Counted from the stretch's first letter, positions 24,745 to 36,900 are shown. The stretch: 64,000 bases of DNA from Dactylellina haptotyla (GCA_031310005.1 CM062385.1:806001-870000); one strand, 5' to 3'. Program-made: numbers and translations. The notes: generated by a model from the letters alone, not told the origin.

Positions 24745-26761
24745 TCAACGACGAAGGCCGCTAATGCTCCCAATGCCACTAGGACCAACATATTGGGGAA
24801 CAGGGCCAGCGACACCACTATGTGCATTAGGAGGAGCGACCCAGAACTGCCCCAATCCCGCAGCAGCCCAACCGATGGAAATTAATCTTCCGAAAAGACT
24901 AAGGGACATATTTTGATTGTTAGATATGCGAGCGAGTCTGTTGTCGTTGTCATCTCCAGCCATGATCCAACGCTGGATTGTCTTTCGAAATATTGTATAT
25001 GGGAACAAACTGTCAATCTCCCTAGCAGCGCTGGCGTCATCGAAAACAAGAACCTGTGGTTTGAATGTACTCATCTCCGGGTAGAGCTGAGCGATGCGAT
25101 CGATTGTGGCGAAGATTATGCTTTGGCTCTCCCACATTCTGGCGACCATCATATTCCAGGGCGTGTCTAAACGGATGCCTCGAATGATACGGAATTTCGT
25201 CTCCAGGATGTAACGCGAGAGAAGATCAGCATGTGGAGCTTCAGGCCCAAAGTTTTCTTCATCATAGCTTGTAGGGAGGTACAACATCTCTGCCATCGTT
25301 CCGCCGAGTGCATTCATTGTTTCCACGAATATCTTGGACAAAGCATGATTTGAAGGGGCTACGACGAGGATAGGGAGTCTGTCTTGGAGGCCATATGATG
25401 CGGCAATGACTGCAGCTAATGTTCTCGTTTTGCCTGTACCTGGTGGGCCTCGGAGAAGGGCGATGTTTGAAGTATTCTTCAGGTATGCAGTGATGCAGTG
25501 ATTGAAAGCAATCTTCTGCCACTGGTCAAGACCTTGCCAGAGACGGTGAGAGGTGATAGTTTCTACCCCTGGTGATTTGTCAATTGCAAGTTCAATGTTG
25601 CCGTAGATGATATCCTTTATATCGATCGGGTTGCTTTCTTTGGTAGATTGCATGACCGTTTCGAGTGTTGATAGGAGAAACCCGGCTGTGTGGTTAGATG
25701 GGATTGGTTGAAGCCTGTAAAGAACAATATTAGAAATAAGCACTTTCCAGGTCATCTTAAGAATCAACGTACATGAAATCGAATGAAGCGGACATATCGA
25801 TTGTGAGCAGATCATCGTTATTCACATTTTCAATTGTCAGAATTAAGACACCGTGTTCGTTGAAGTACCTGGCTTGATATGGACTAGCAAATGCGAGTAT
25901 TCTTCGTCCTGTGTTTGCCGTAATGAGGAACCTTTGATTATCTTGGAGTTCGACTCCATTGGTTGTGTGACCTTCTTCGAACCAAAGGTAGATTTCTGAA
26001 CCTCGTTCTATATCAATTGAAACTGCGCCGGCCAGATTTTCGTGAAGAGCATCGGAGTAGGTCCGGAAGTTTTCTTCGATTGTTCGGGCCCAATGTTTTT
26101 TGTATCCGAGCTCGGAGTTGAAACTCAGTCTAGGCAATAAGACAGATTCTTCATTGAGAATCACACCTCTGTAGCCTTTGACAACCTCAACTGCCTTTTG
26201 AACTTCACTGTTGTCGAGACCACCGGGGGTGTTTGGATTCAACCATAGCTTCAACCAGGACCCAGAGGCGAGAAGCTCATAAATCTTCTTGATATGTGGC
26301 GAGACAGCTTGAGACGCAGACTTAGGAAGGTTCATTTCACACAAACTTGGTGTGTAAATAATAAGGAACGTAGATGGATCTTCTTCAAATTTGAAAGTCC
26401 TCAACGCCACCTTGAGGATGTTGAAAGTCATGGGAACTGGTTGATTCAGCTCAGTTGATCTCAATTGGATGAAGTACTCTTCCCCGTGGAGTCGGACGAA
26501 GCAAATTTCCATCCCCGTCATAATTGGAAAGTCTGAATCTACAAATTGGATTCTAGATATGCTAATGGACCCGATGATATTTTGCTCGTATATGGTGGGT
26601 CGTTCATTGCGCTTCATGAGCGATTGGGCGCTGCCCTCTCGTGAGATTTTTGCAGGCCCCTCATAGGAAGAGGGGGCTCTTGAGGGCATCCTGACACCTT
26701 GGATCCCCAGTCCAAGACCACCCTCGGACCTTAAATTTGCGTAATTATCTTGATTCTCCAT
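24745..26761 (-). CDS. SF1 (UPF1-like) helicase, one-lobed, probably truncated
   Basis: Two exons, 26761-25773 and 25714-24745, with a 58-nt intron (donor GTACGT, acceptor TTACAG, phase 2) give 652 aa. Residues 1-330 are a family-specific N-terminal region I do not recognise. Then comes the first RecA lobe of a UPF1-type helicase: a Q-motif-like WQKIAFNHC, Walker A GPPGTGKT at 419-426, motif Ia VVAPSNHA, Walker B-position FDDA at 554-557 and motif III-like AGDDND at 583-587. The usual Walker B is DEA, so the catalytic Glu is replaced by Asp. After SLFGRL, where family members continue into QYRMHP and the second lobe, the protein ends in a Gly/Pro-rich tail. Helicase motifs IV-VI are absent, so unwinding is unlikely. 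ATP binding may remain. It may be a decaying accessory gene or a repurposed regulator. Confidence 0.82.
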
Positions 26762-27217
26762 TTACTGGAGTATTCGGTTAACCGGATATGATCAAAAAAA
26801 AGTTAATTCGATTCTGTAGCCTCAAAACAAGCAGTAAGATCTGTTCGTTTTCAGGGACAATGGCCAAATATATCGGCTGGAAAGAGGCATCTAGTGTAAA
26901 GATTTAATATCGAAGGAAAGAAAAAGGCAAGCCCGTTGCTTAAATATCTTTCCCGCGAGAGGGGAAGGCGTAAATATGGGCTACGCTGTTGCTAGGCACA
27001 TAGGCCTTAGAGACAGATGAACTACGGCAGACGTATTCCAAGGCGAATATACAGAGTATATTGAAATGCTGAATGGTCATATGTACAAGAAGAGGTCGTA
27101 TCCACGAGACGGACTCGGCCAACCTAACACGAAGCCAATCTCGAGAATTCACCTGCAAGTGTATAGTCGATGTAGTCGATGTATAATTGACGTAGTCGAG
27201 GCGATTGATCCTCAAAA
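26762..27217. other. Short spacer between helicase 5' end and mS41 3' end
   Basis: A 456-bp stretch upstream of the helicase start and downstream of mS41. It should carry the helicase promoter and the mS41 3' UTR. No gene is visible. Confidence 0.6.
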
Positions 27218-27797
27218 TCACCTGTTGCCCATAATCATAGCCGCTTCCTCCTTCTTCCGCTGCTCTCTCCTCTCAGCAATCCTCCTCAAAGCCCTGACCA
27301 TCTTCTTCCGCCTCTCGCCACCGTCAACTTTCACGCCCCTCTTATACTCTGTCGGCTCGATCCCGTTTCTGTACCTCTCCCTCCAATCGATCAGATACCG
27401 CCTGTCCCTCGCAGGCTCGATGCCCATATCTCGCAGCTGCTGGGGGGTGGTGCCCATGAAGTGGTCCCAGTCGGTGAACTTGGATTCGTGCTGGATCATG
27501 TTGCGGCCGATTTTTGTGAGGAAGGTATTGACGTCCGGAGCGGTGGAAGAAGCCTAAATATGCGCACTGTTAGCATCAATATGCTCTCTCGCAGGTGGAT
27601 AGAAGTTTCGGGAGTAGATCGTACGGCGGGAATGGGTCGCGCTTCTCGCGAGTGGTGGAGTAACCTCGCATGGTTAAAGCTCGGGAGGAGGAAATTGAAG
27701 ACCGACGGCCTGGTGGCAGTGAAGAGCGGCCGTAAACGGTTCTGCGCGGACAAGTTAGACGATATTCTCTCCTCAATCGAAGGAGCCCTCTTACCAT
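27218..27797 (-). CDS. Mitochondrial small-subunit ribosomal protein mS41 (Fyv4, IGR motif)
   Basis: Three exons, 27797-27795, 27741-27625 and 27553-27218, give 151 aa. The introns are 53 nt (GTAAGA, TCTAACT branch, CGCAG) and 71 nt (GTACGA, GCTAAC branch, TTTAG), both phase 0. The first coding exon is only the ATG, followed directly by the donor. The N-terminus (MNRLRPLF, then Arg/His-rich with no acidic residue until SREAR) fits a mitochondrial targeting peptide. The core contains TFLTKIGR, HESKF, and then LRDMGIEPARDRRYLIDWRERYRNG, the IGR motif that defines the family. The basic C-terminus would contact rRNA. It acts in the mitochondrial ribosome. It shares a 215-bp intergenic region with the CDK7 gene on the other strand. 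The IGR call is firm; the spliced start is inferred from splice consensus and phase. Confidence 0.87.
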
Positions 27798-28012
27798 GCT
27801 GCTGTGACTGTGCTTCTGCTGCTGCTTCGATCGAGTCGAGATGCGTCGGCAATGTTGATTCGAATTTGATGTTGTCGGCGCCCAGAAATTTTCCGACGTT
27901 GCGGGCGACGTTATCAACACAACGTGCTCGCTTCAACCCTCCACGACATCCCATCCGCCCTCCTCCAAACCCTACGCCGCCGACGACCTCGCCTCCAAAC
28001 GCATCCTTCGTG
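27798..28012. promoter_or_regulatory. Shared bidirectional promoter of mS41 and CDK7
   Basis: Only 215 bp separate the two divergent start codons, so both promoters and both 5' UTRs must lie here. This couples a mitochondrial ribosomal protein with the TFIIH kinase. The minus strand is open across this stretch and into the CDK7 coding exon, which can mislead gene finders into one long mS41 start. No sure TATA box is visible. Confidence 0.7.
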
Positions 28013-29426
28013 ATGAGCGCGACAGCTGGTTCTTCCGCCTCATCAGCCCTCCCCGCGGCCGGTCTTACGAAGAGGACGCTGCCCTTCGGCAACGGGCACA
28101 CGCCGGTTCCCTCGTTTGGTGCCGAGAATGGCGATACCAGCAGCCAGCCAAAGGACGAGTCTGATGTCTCCGATAATGATGACCCGGACGACTTGAACAC
28201 GAGGACGAAGCGGAAATACACCAAAGGTACCGACTATTCGCACCTAGTTATCATCTAGATAATATATCCAATTCTAACAGTCTTCTCGTTGTGCAGACCG
28301 CAAGCTCGGAGAGGGAGCCTACGCCGTCGTCAATCTCGGCCACCGCCGCGCGACTGCCTCCGAACCTGCCGTCCCCGTCGCCATCAAAAAAATGAAGATA
28401 AACACCGAATTCCGCGACGGCCTGTCCATGGACGCTATCCGTGAAGTCAAGTACCTCCGCGAGCTGCACCACCCAAACATCATCGCCCTCTTGGACGTGT
28501 TCAGCTCGAAAAACCAGAACCTCTGCCTCGTGCTCGAGTTCCTCGTGGGCGATCTCGAAATGATCATCAAGGACAGCTCCTTAACGCTGAGCATGGCGGA
28601 CGTGAAGAGCTGGATGCTGATGAGTTTACGCGGGCTATGGTGGTGTCACAAAGCGTTCGTCCTACATCGCGTATGTATCATGTCTACCACCATCGCAGCT
28701 TAACCGTCTCCTGGGACCACGTATACTAATACTAAAAACCCATCATAGGATATAAAACCCAACAATTTGCTCCTCTCGTCAACAGGTATCCTCAAACTTG
28801 CCGATTTCGGTCTTGCTCGTTCCTTCTCCGACCCTTACCGCCCCATGACCTCCAACGTCATCACCCGCTGGTACCGCCCCCCCGAACTCTTCTACGGCGC
28901 GAAATTCTACTCCTCCGCAGTCGACATATTCTCCCTCGGCCTCGTCTTCTGTGAACTCATGCTCCGCACCCCTTTCCTCCCTGGAAACACCGACCTGCAC
29001 CAAATCGAACTCATCTGCCAAGCACTCGGTACCCCGAACGAAGATAACTGGCCAGGCGTGACGACCTTACCCGGTTATCACAATGTGGACACCGGCGCGT
29101 CCGTGAAGGAGCGTGGGAAAGATTTCTTCATGAACACCTTCATCGCGGCGGGCGAACCGGGAGTTGATCTGCTGATGAAGATGATACGCCTGGACCCGCG
29201 GAAACGGTGCACGGCGCGCGAGGCGCTAGATGCAGCCTGGTTCTCGCAGGAGCCGTATCCGACGAAACCGGCGAATCTGCCCAAGAAAGGTGGCGGCAAG
29301 GGGATCGAGAAGGTCGGGAGCGATCTTAAGAGGAAAGCTGGCGATCTGTTCAACAGTAAGGAGGAGACGAACGGGCGGGGGAAGAAGGTTGCCAGGAAGT
29401 TGGATTTCGGCGGCGGCGGGGGTTAG
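28013..29426 (+). CDS. TFIIH cyclin-dependent kinase, CDK7/Kin28 orthologue
   Basis: Three exons, 28013-28226, 28297-28670 and 28749-29426, with introns of 70 and 78 nt (GTACCG, GTATGT) give 421 aa. It phosphorylates the RNA polymerase II CTD within TFIIH in the nucleus. Seen: Gly loop GEGAYAVV at 76-83, catalytic Lys102 in VAIKK, a Kin28-type cyclin-binding helix ending DAIREVKYL, HRD 195-197 split exactly by intron 2, DFG at 215-217, activation-loop Thr230 in MTSNVITRW, and LGTPNEDNWPGV. It is longer than yeast Kin28 because of an acidic N-terminal arm of about 70 residues and a basic Gly-rich tail. The APE motif reads PPE, as in some other CDKs; the rest of the T-loop favours CDK7 over CDK9. 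Confidence 0.93.
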
Positions 29427-30842
29427 AAACTTCCTCCGAAGGTCAATTCGAAACCTATGTTCGGAGAGAGTTGGGACGCTATGCATGATGGAGGGTAAGC
29501 CCTACGGGACCCAATGGACCCCCACAGTAGAGGGGTAGCTTGCTTGCCCACACGAGCTCGGGCGGCGAGAGATAACCCACCTGGTCGATAGGTTTGCGGA
29601 GCTTGTTCGTCCTGACGATGGGCCGTCGGAAATTCTTAGAATTATCTTTGCAGCAATCCCGCGACGAGGGCATCATATATTAAACCTCATTCTTGGAGAC
29701 ACATTCGACACTTATATAGGATAGAGGTATTTTCATCACGGCGTACAAATTGCACCTGGCGTTATTACTGGAGTTTTTCGGTGGATAAAGCGACAATGAT
29801 AACCTTAAATTTTATTTTATTTTTATTTATTCATTATGCTCCGCTCAAGACATGTACGGGTACTATTATAGTTTGTATAAAACGAACGAGATATAACAAT
29901 CAAATCAAAGATACACTTCTCACTAAAAAGAAGAAATATAATCGCACGAGGTCTAGAACACAAGAGGGACCACAAAGCCAAGTAAAGATTTAAAAAGTAA
30001 CAGTATCAAAAAGGCCACCCGATCCCCTCGTTTAAAATCCGAGGAGGTGTTATAATTTTTTCATATTAAGGCATAATGAAGGAAGAAAAGAAAAAAGGCG
30101 TCGCAGTAATGCTAAAGCAAAGTATATACAGTGAATATAAACGAACAAAGCTCGAATTGAGTCAACAACCAAAAAAACCATTGTAGAAGAGAAAGAGTTT
30201 AAAGGGAGACAGAAGACCAATAATAAAAATGAAGAGTTTAAAGCTATAAGCTAATCTGGCTTCGAATACCACGCACACACGCGAACAAGAAAATCACATG
30301 AATCGAAAAGTATAGAAAATGAACAGGTAACAAAAAATGTAAATTTAATAAAAAAAAACTCCACAAGCAGCCGTAAGCTCCGGTAGTGAATATGATTTCT
30401 TTCCCTTTCTTTTTGAAACAGTTTTTCAGGCAAGTAAAAGTAGGCAGGTAGTGTAATATGAAGGCGCGATGAGCAATGCGGCGAAAAAAAGTATGAGCCC
30501 ATCAGGTCGAAACAAAAAGCTGAAGGAAGCTGATGTGGCAGGGGGAAAAAAAACTAATAAACAGCGAATGTAAAAAGAGGTTTTTATCTCAAAGGCGACA
30601 GCATGAGAAGCTAACTCCATCCCAAATGGAAAAGGAACGATAAAGAATGAAAAAGCTCAAAGTAAAAAAAAAGTGACGACCATCATCGAATCAATTAAAA
30701 GGGCGATTCGTAAATGAAAATAATTGTTTGGGACGTGATGTTTCCATCTTCACAGATATTCAAAGGATAACTGGAAGAAGAGGAAATAGTTTCCATCGTC
30801 TTCTTAATCCGGCCAAGTATCCAATCATCAACGCACTGCCGC
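29427..30842. other. Spacer between convergent CDK7 and kinesin genes
   Basis: A 1.4-kb AT-rich stretch holding the 3' UTRs of two convergent genes. Numerous short A and T runs, no frame worth calling. Confidence 0.6.
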
Positions 30843-31130
30843 CTACGCCAAAGCAGTGCTGATGATCCACCAGACCGTCAAAATGATCATGGCAAACTTA
30901 GTGGCGGTCCAATCGCTAGATTTCGTCCGCTGCTGGACCGAGGGTCCCGCACCTTGAACATCCTCCCCTCCTCTTGTTTCCTCGACCATCGTCGTATTAT
31001 CAATGTCAATAGTGTCAATCGTAACCGTATCGGTCGTCGTAATCGTCAAAGCTGGTGAATATGATCTGTCCCAATGAGCAGGCGTAACAAACTCCTCCTT
31101 CCTATGTTCGTAGCGGATCACTTCCGTTCC
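30843..31130 (-). other. Open frame continuing past the kinesin stop: possible tail-anchor exon
   Basis: The kinesin reading frame stays open for 95 further codons after its TGA at 31131-31133. The stretch is Thr/Ile/Asp-rich, then polar, and ends with a 17-residue uncharged segment (FAMIILTVWWIISTALA) right before the stop, like a C-terminal membrane anchor. A 105-nt intron (31156-31052, donor GTATGC, acceptor TTCACCAG) would remove the TGA and keep frame. The first ATG inside the tail comes only about half-way, so it is unlikely to be a separate gene. Confidence 0.45.
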
Positions 31131-33999
31131 TCACGCTGTGATAGGCTCGAGCATACTATCCGGTAAGCTCATAACGCTTGCTTTCTTCCTTGCTGCTAAC
31201 GATTGAGACGAACTCCTGACCGGGGGTACGGGTGTGCGTCTGACTGAGATGTTCAACGGTTTGACTAACAGTAGCTCCTCTTCATCCTCAGCCACTGGGT
31301 TCCCTGTGAGATCCCCAGATTTGCTCTTTATCGGCGGCGATAAGGGGTTCGTAGATGATGCACGACGCTTCGAGCTCAAAAGGTCGTCGATGCTCTTAGT
31401 TCTGACCTTCAGGACCTTGAGATCTGCCAACTCGCGTTTCCTCGCAGAACTTCGTAGTGCGGAAACCATTCTTTCCTTGTCGTCGAGTTGAGCGCGGAGG
31501 TTGGCAATCTCGGAGTCCTTCTCACGGATAATTGATGCCAGAGATCCTTCGTCACCGGTGCTGGACATTCGAGGCGAATTGGCGATTGAGGTTCTGGATT
31601 GCGATGCCCTCCGGGCTTGAAGAAGTCGCTTCTCAAGAGTTGAAATATATCGCGACTTATCAGCATTATCAGCTTGCAGAGCCTTGACCTGCGCGGCCAA
31701 AGTTGCGTTACCATCTCCGTATTCACCAGCATTATCGTCAGATCCAGGATCTGAAGGCAAGAACTCGGGTGGGGGACCGATCGAGGCGAAAGTAGACTGC
31801 GAGAACGTTCGCGGGACAGCCTGAGGCCCGTGTCCTCCTGGTGCTGTAGAGTAGGTCGATGACCTAGCGGAGAGTAAAGTCGAGTTATGGGGGTTTCCAG
31901 TCGTAGTGTTGACACCAGACGATTTCGAGCTCAAGATCAGCCGATTTAGATGGTCAATTCGCTCCTTCAAGGCGGTTCTCGCGAGCTGGATCTCAATCAT
32001 CTGCTCCTCGTGGCGCTGCGCCTCCTGTTCCTGTGTATCCATCTGTGCTTTAGCCTGCAACTCCAACTGTCCTCTCAACTCTGCGATTTCGTGTCGATAT
32101 CTCTCGAGAAGAACCTTGCTTCCAGCATCCGTAACGAGGGCTTCCTCGGCCTTCTTTGCGTGCGAAACAATATTGTTCTTCGCTCTGGCGGCGAATTTCA
32201 AGGTATTCAAACTCTCCAAGTTGTTCGCATCCGTGCTCGAGGCCATCGTACATAAAATACTGATAAGACTGCTACCGGACAAAGCAGGCTGAAGCAGACG
32301 GGTGAGCTTGCTGTCTCGATACGGCAAGTGGTCCTTGTTCTTGTCATCCTTGGCCTGGGAAAGTCTGGCAATAACGTTTCCGAGCGTGAGCAGGGATTTA
32401 TTAATGTGGGCGCCCTCCTGTCGACGTTCCTTGGTCTCGGCCGCTCGTTCCGAACCAGCCAAGTCGATAAGAGAGAGGGTCGAGACTCGGACACCACCGA
32501 TCGCGCCTCCCGCCGCCGCCTTGCCATCGAGAGGGGCACCACCACCAATGATACGCTCTCGACTCTCCACTACGATCTGAACGACGGCGTGAGATCGCGA
32601 CGAGCGGGCGTTGAATTGTGTCGAACCCGTCTTTCGCGCGAGATCACCCCTTGCGATCACTCTGAGAAGCTGTGTGGGCGACTGAACAATTTCTTCCTTG
32701 AGAGGCGTGGCATACACCCCTCGCTTGCTATCCTCGCGTAGCTTAATTTCCTCTACATTCTGGCCGAAAACACCGGCACCGCTATTCTGCGCCGGGGAAA
32801 GCAGGTCGTGGATCTTCTCGTTGTAGATTTCTAAATACGAAACTCGGAGCAAAAACTCTCGGTGGGGTGTTTCTCTAATGAAAGAGAAAATGTCCGTAAC
32901 GGCTAGTGGAATGACACCGGGGTTTTCAGAAGTTCCCTGTTTGGTTACTTTTTAGTACACACGGTTCGGTCTCAGAACGGAAATTGGGGAAAAAAGTCCC
33001 AGGATGGAACGCAAACGGATAAGCGTCCAGCAAGAACGTACCTGCATAGAAAATGTTTTACCAGTACCGGTCATACCGTACGCAAATACGGTACCGTGAT
33101 AGCCCTCCATCACTCGGCGAACTAACCGTTTGCAGCAGGATTCATACACTCGAACATTGCTGTCCCGTGGCGCAAAGACGTTGTCTAGAAGTAATATAAA
33201 GAGTTAGCACGAGCACGCCTCAGGGGGGAGGGTCTTCCAAGAGCCTAGAGGGATGGCTTTTTCCTTTAAACTCACCCAAGTAATAATCTCCACCTTCCTT
33301 CCCGTTATATCGCACGAGCGACTTTCCAGAATCCACGGTCCAATCCGTACCCTCTTTGCCAGCTTCACCGGCGGGTCGAACTCTGATGGAGACTAGGACG
33401 TTGCCTTTGCTTTTCTCGTCGTCGCCACCCATCGCACTTGGACTCCGGCTACCGCTGTTACTATCAAACATCGGTGCTTCGAGATGATTGCCGAGTTGGG
33501 AGGAAGATCTGCTGAGGGGTGGTGAAGGCGGGACGGCCTCGTCCGGGCTCAAGCTCACACCTAAACCTTCTTCCTTCTTTTTGATACCGGCCACGTTCAA
33601 GGGAAATCTGCCCTTGGGATTTAAACTGCTCTTCCTGGCACCTGGAAGTATCGGCGAGGCTGGAGCAAGGGAGGAAGCTCTTCTGTTACCAGCCACTCCG
33701 CTGCCACCGGGTGCGAGGGGCGATGTGGGCGGTAGTGAGAATATCCTCGTTGAACCGGCTACGTTGCGTTCTGATTGTGTTGACAGTCTGTTCGGGCTGA
33801 CCTTGTCGGATTCTTCTCGTAGACTGGCATAGGAGGATGGTCGTTTTAGAGATTTGAGGGAGGATATGGAGGAGACGGATGCCTTTCTGGAGGCTGTCGA
33901 AGGGGGGTGGGGAAGTGCGGAGGTTGGGGCGGGAGATGTTCGTGGGAGGGACGATCTAGCGCCGCCGGGGCGGGGCAGCGTGGTCGTCTGCGTAGCCAT
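31131..33999 (-). CDS. Kinesin-7-like motor, Kip2/Tea2/KipA type
   Basis: Exons 33999-33276, 33184-33042 and 32936-31131 with introns of 91 and 105 nt (GTGAGT, GTACGT donors) give 890 aa up to the TGA. The Ser/Pro-rich N-terminal arm (about 200 aa) precedes the motor, which begins VLVSIRVRP. The P-loop GMTGTGKT is at 278-285 (usual form GQTGSGKT), switch I is NARSSRSH, and switch II is DLAGSER, so the motor should hydrolyse ATP and walk on microtubules. Downstream are coiled-coil stretches and a Ser-rich tail. The long basic N-terminal arm and internal motor point to the Kip2/Tea2/KipA group, which carries polarity factors to microtubule plus ends. The frame continues past the stop (see separate entry), so the true C-terminus may differ. 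Confidence 0.9.
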
Positions 34000-36900
34000 G
34001 GTGAAGGAGGGTGGTGTGCTAACGAGGAATTCTCCTCAGATGTGTGGCGAGATGCAAATCGTGAAACTGGATATTGTTGTTCTTCGTCGTTCGCTCGTCT
34101 GACAGCTGATAAATTGAGTATATTGGGGATTACGGTCGCCGTTCGGATATAAGAGATAAAAAAGCTGTTCTCTACTTTACCGCTCTTTCTTATGTTTTAT
34201 TTTTTCGTCGTCAGTAAAAGGCACCGCTCAGAGGAGGGGGATATCGAATTCGTGGTCTGGTGGATGTGGAGATTAAAAAACCGGGACAAGTTTGGTAGTC
34301 GAAATGAGAATGTTTGGTCAGAAGTTCGTTCGCGGCGGCGCTAAAGCAACGGGTAGGTCATGTCATAAGGGACGGCGGCATCCGGCTTTCAATATTAATA
34401 GCACACAATAGCCGTAGTCGATATCCCTTTCGAGTAGCGGGAGGGTATACAGCAAAGAGCAGTATCCGGTGTATGTGTGCGTCAGGGTTGCTGTCAAGAT
34501 GGAGGTTTTGTTAGCGCTTGAAAATATAAAAATTGTAAAATCGAAAGAATTATTGGTATTATTAGTAAGAAGGAGGACGTCTGTTTTGTTGTGTTTATCG
34601 AAAATTGCGTTTGACGTAAAACAGGCACGCCTCCCTTCGACGGCCAGCAACCAAGCAAGCAAGAAACAGGCATGCACGTATTCTACGTCTAGAGGGCAAC
34701 AGGGGGAAGGTCCCTTCGTACCGCCGCTTGGCCGTAGCAGCAATGAGGCAAGTCGCAGCAAGGCGAGAGCCCGCATCGGCCAGCCAGCAGAGACTAGCTC
34801 GCTGGCGAATGGTAGTGGCAGGCAAGGGAAGAGAGGCAGAACGATGGAATGAGACAGACAGGGGGGCAGGGCCGGGTCTAATGGTAATAAATCTCGTTTC
34901 TCAGAGACAGGACGAGGGACGAAGAGCCAACCTACCGAAGAAACACCGCCTGTCGTCTCGTAGCGGGACACTAGCGAGAGTGGTTGATCGAGGGAAGGGA
35001 CGAGGAGGAGAGCCGGATATCCGCTTGGAGATGGTTGCGACGATAGCGGCGAGTGGGTGGTGCGACCTCCAGGCGACGATTGATTGACTAATTAATTGAT
35101 TGATTTATTTGATTGACTGATTTGATTGATGAGAGATCGAATTTCGATAGTCGGATGGCAGGCAACGAAGGGGGCGCAGAATTCGGTCGAATGCGGTATT
35201 GAGGTTATATAAACCAGATGGAATGGCGCCGTTCGTTCCACTTGGTGCAACAGAGGAAGGCCTTAAGTTATGTTGTGTGTTCGAATTCTCCTAATTATAA
35301 CAGAGCAATACGGCTATTTGATAAGCAAGGGACGAAATACGACGAAGAACCCGGATTAAAACGTTTTCGGGGCGTCTTCGAGAATAATATAACAGAACGG
35401 AAGGAAATCGAAGAGGCGGTGAACGTTGACAATGGCAAGGTCGCGAGAAAAGACCCTGCTGGGTGTTGTCGGGGCTCGTTTCAGGTTGAGAGGAGGCAGG
35501 TCGCAGGACAGCCGAACGATGGTCTGATATCCTCTGCTCTGTACGACTTGCGCTACGTCCTATCCATGCAGGTGTCCGGCTCGCATGAACGTGAATGCGA
35601 CGGATACGGCAAGAAGGAGAGAAAGGGAAAAGGGAAGATACGATGCGGAGACGGAGGTAGGAGTGAGAGGTGGAGTGGGAGTAGGAGGAAGGAGAAGGAG
35701 GAGCGATAGGAAGATAAAAGGCAATCGATCAAATCACGACTCCGATCGAGTCTGTGTGTCAATGCAATAACAATCAGACTCGGCAGAACGGGGGTCGGTT
35801 TGGTGAGGCCCAAGAACGAAAGACACGGGCTAACCGGTCTGGTCCGCTCGCAGCTCGACTACTCGATCCTGGGCCACTGGTTGGCCACTGATGCAATTCA
35901 GCTGGTGTCTACCCCTATATGCAGGCAGCGAATATCCGAACGAACAGAATTTGTTCAAATCCACCAAAAGGATCCCGTCGCTGCAGGTCTGAGAAACAAA
36001 GGAAAATAGTGGATCTCGATCGCTTTCGCACCTCCAATTGCAATCAACCTGCTCGTCGACCTGGACAGAAACCCCACAGGGCGGATGCGCAAGAGGCCGA
36101 CAAGGGTGGGAAACAAATAACAAAATCAAGAAGCTTGAAGCAGAAGCAAAGGGAACATACCCGAAATACGTCCGTGAAGTCAGTCGATAATAACTTTTCT
36201 GAGTCCAGCAGAAAGGGAACAAAAAGAAGTAAGTATCTGTGGCGGTGAATGTGGTAATTAATGCGCAAGAACAGCAAAGAAGAAGAAGAAAAAGACGGCT
36301 TTCGAAATATCGATATGTCGGTAGAGGCTGTTCCGGTGGCTTGAAACTTTTTCCCAAGTTTTTAATAGCGCCCCCTCCTGTTTATGAAGCCAGAAAAGAT
36401 CCTCTCCTGTGCATTTAAAACCCCAAGAGAATCCCTTTTCTTGCTGGCAGGAAATAAAGAAGAAAATATAAATTACCCCTCTTCAAAGGCTCCCAGGAAT
36501 GTTGATATGCATGTGCCTTTCTCTCAATAGGGCCTGTTCCGAATCTACGTTCGAAAGTAAAACAAAAGGGTTGAAAATGAGAATAAAAAAGAGATGTATA
36601 AAGACTATATATCTCAATAACGTAACGGAAATAGCAGCAAGAGGAGGGAGAGGAAAAAGTAAGGCTTCAAACCAAATAAGGGATCTTGGAAATATCCAAA
36701 TTGCAGGTTGATAGCAGGCCGTTTTAATGCCTACTCGGGTAACAATCTACCTTCACCCAAAAACAGCTATTCTTGGAAAGAAAATCCTCAAGAAAAAAAT
36801 ACCTCTTGCTTTAGATCCGTTATTCTCCCAGCAAAATTCAGAACGATCCTTCTTTCAGGTAGCTTAAGAAAGAAAGTTAAGGGGAATCAAAGACATGCAG

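Noticed and set aside
27496-28224. 242-aa minus-strand open frame covering the mS41 and CDK7 promoter region
   Set aside because: Most of it lies antisense to CDK7 exon 1 and the promoter. Only its last part is coding, as exon 2 of mS41 read after splicing.
34640-34690. AAGCAAGCAACCAAGC-like sequence also seen near 38735
   Set aside because: Similarity covers only about 20 bases and does not extend into the flanks, so it is not a supported dispersed repeat.
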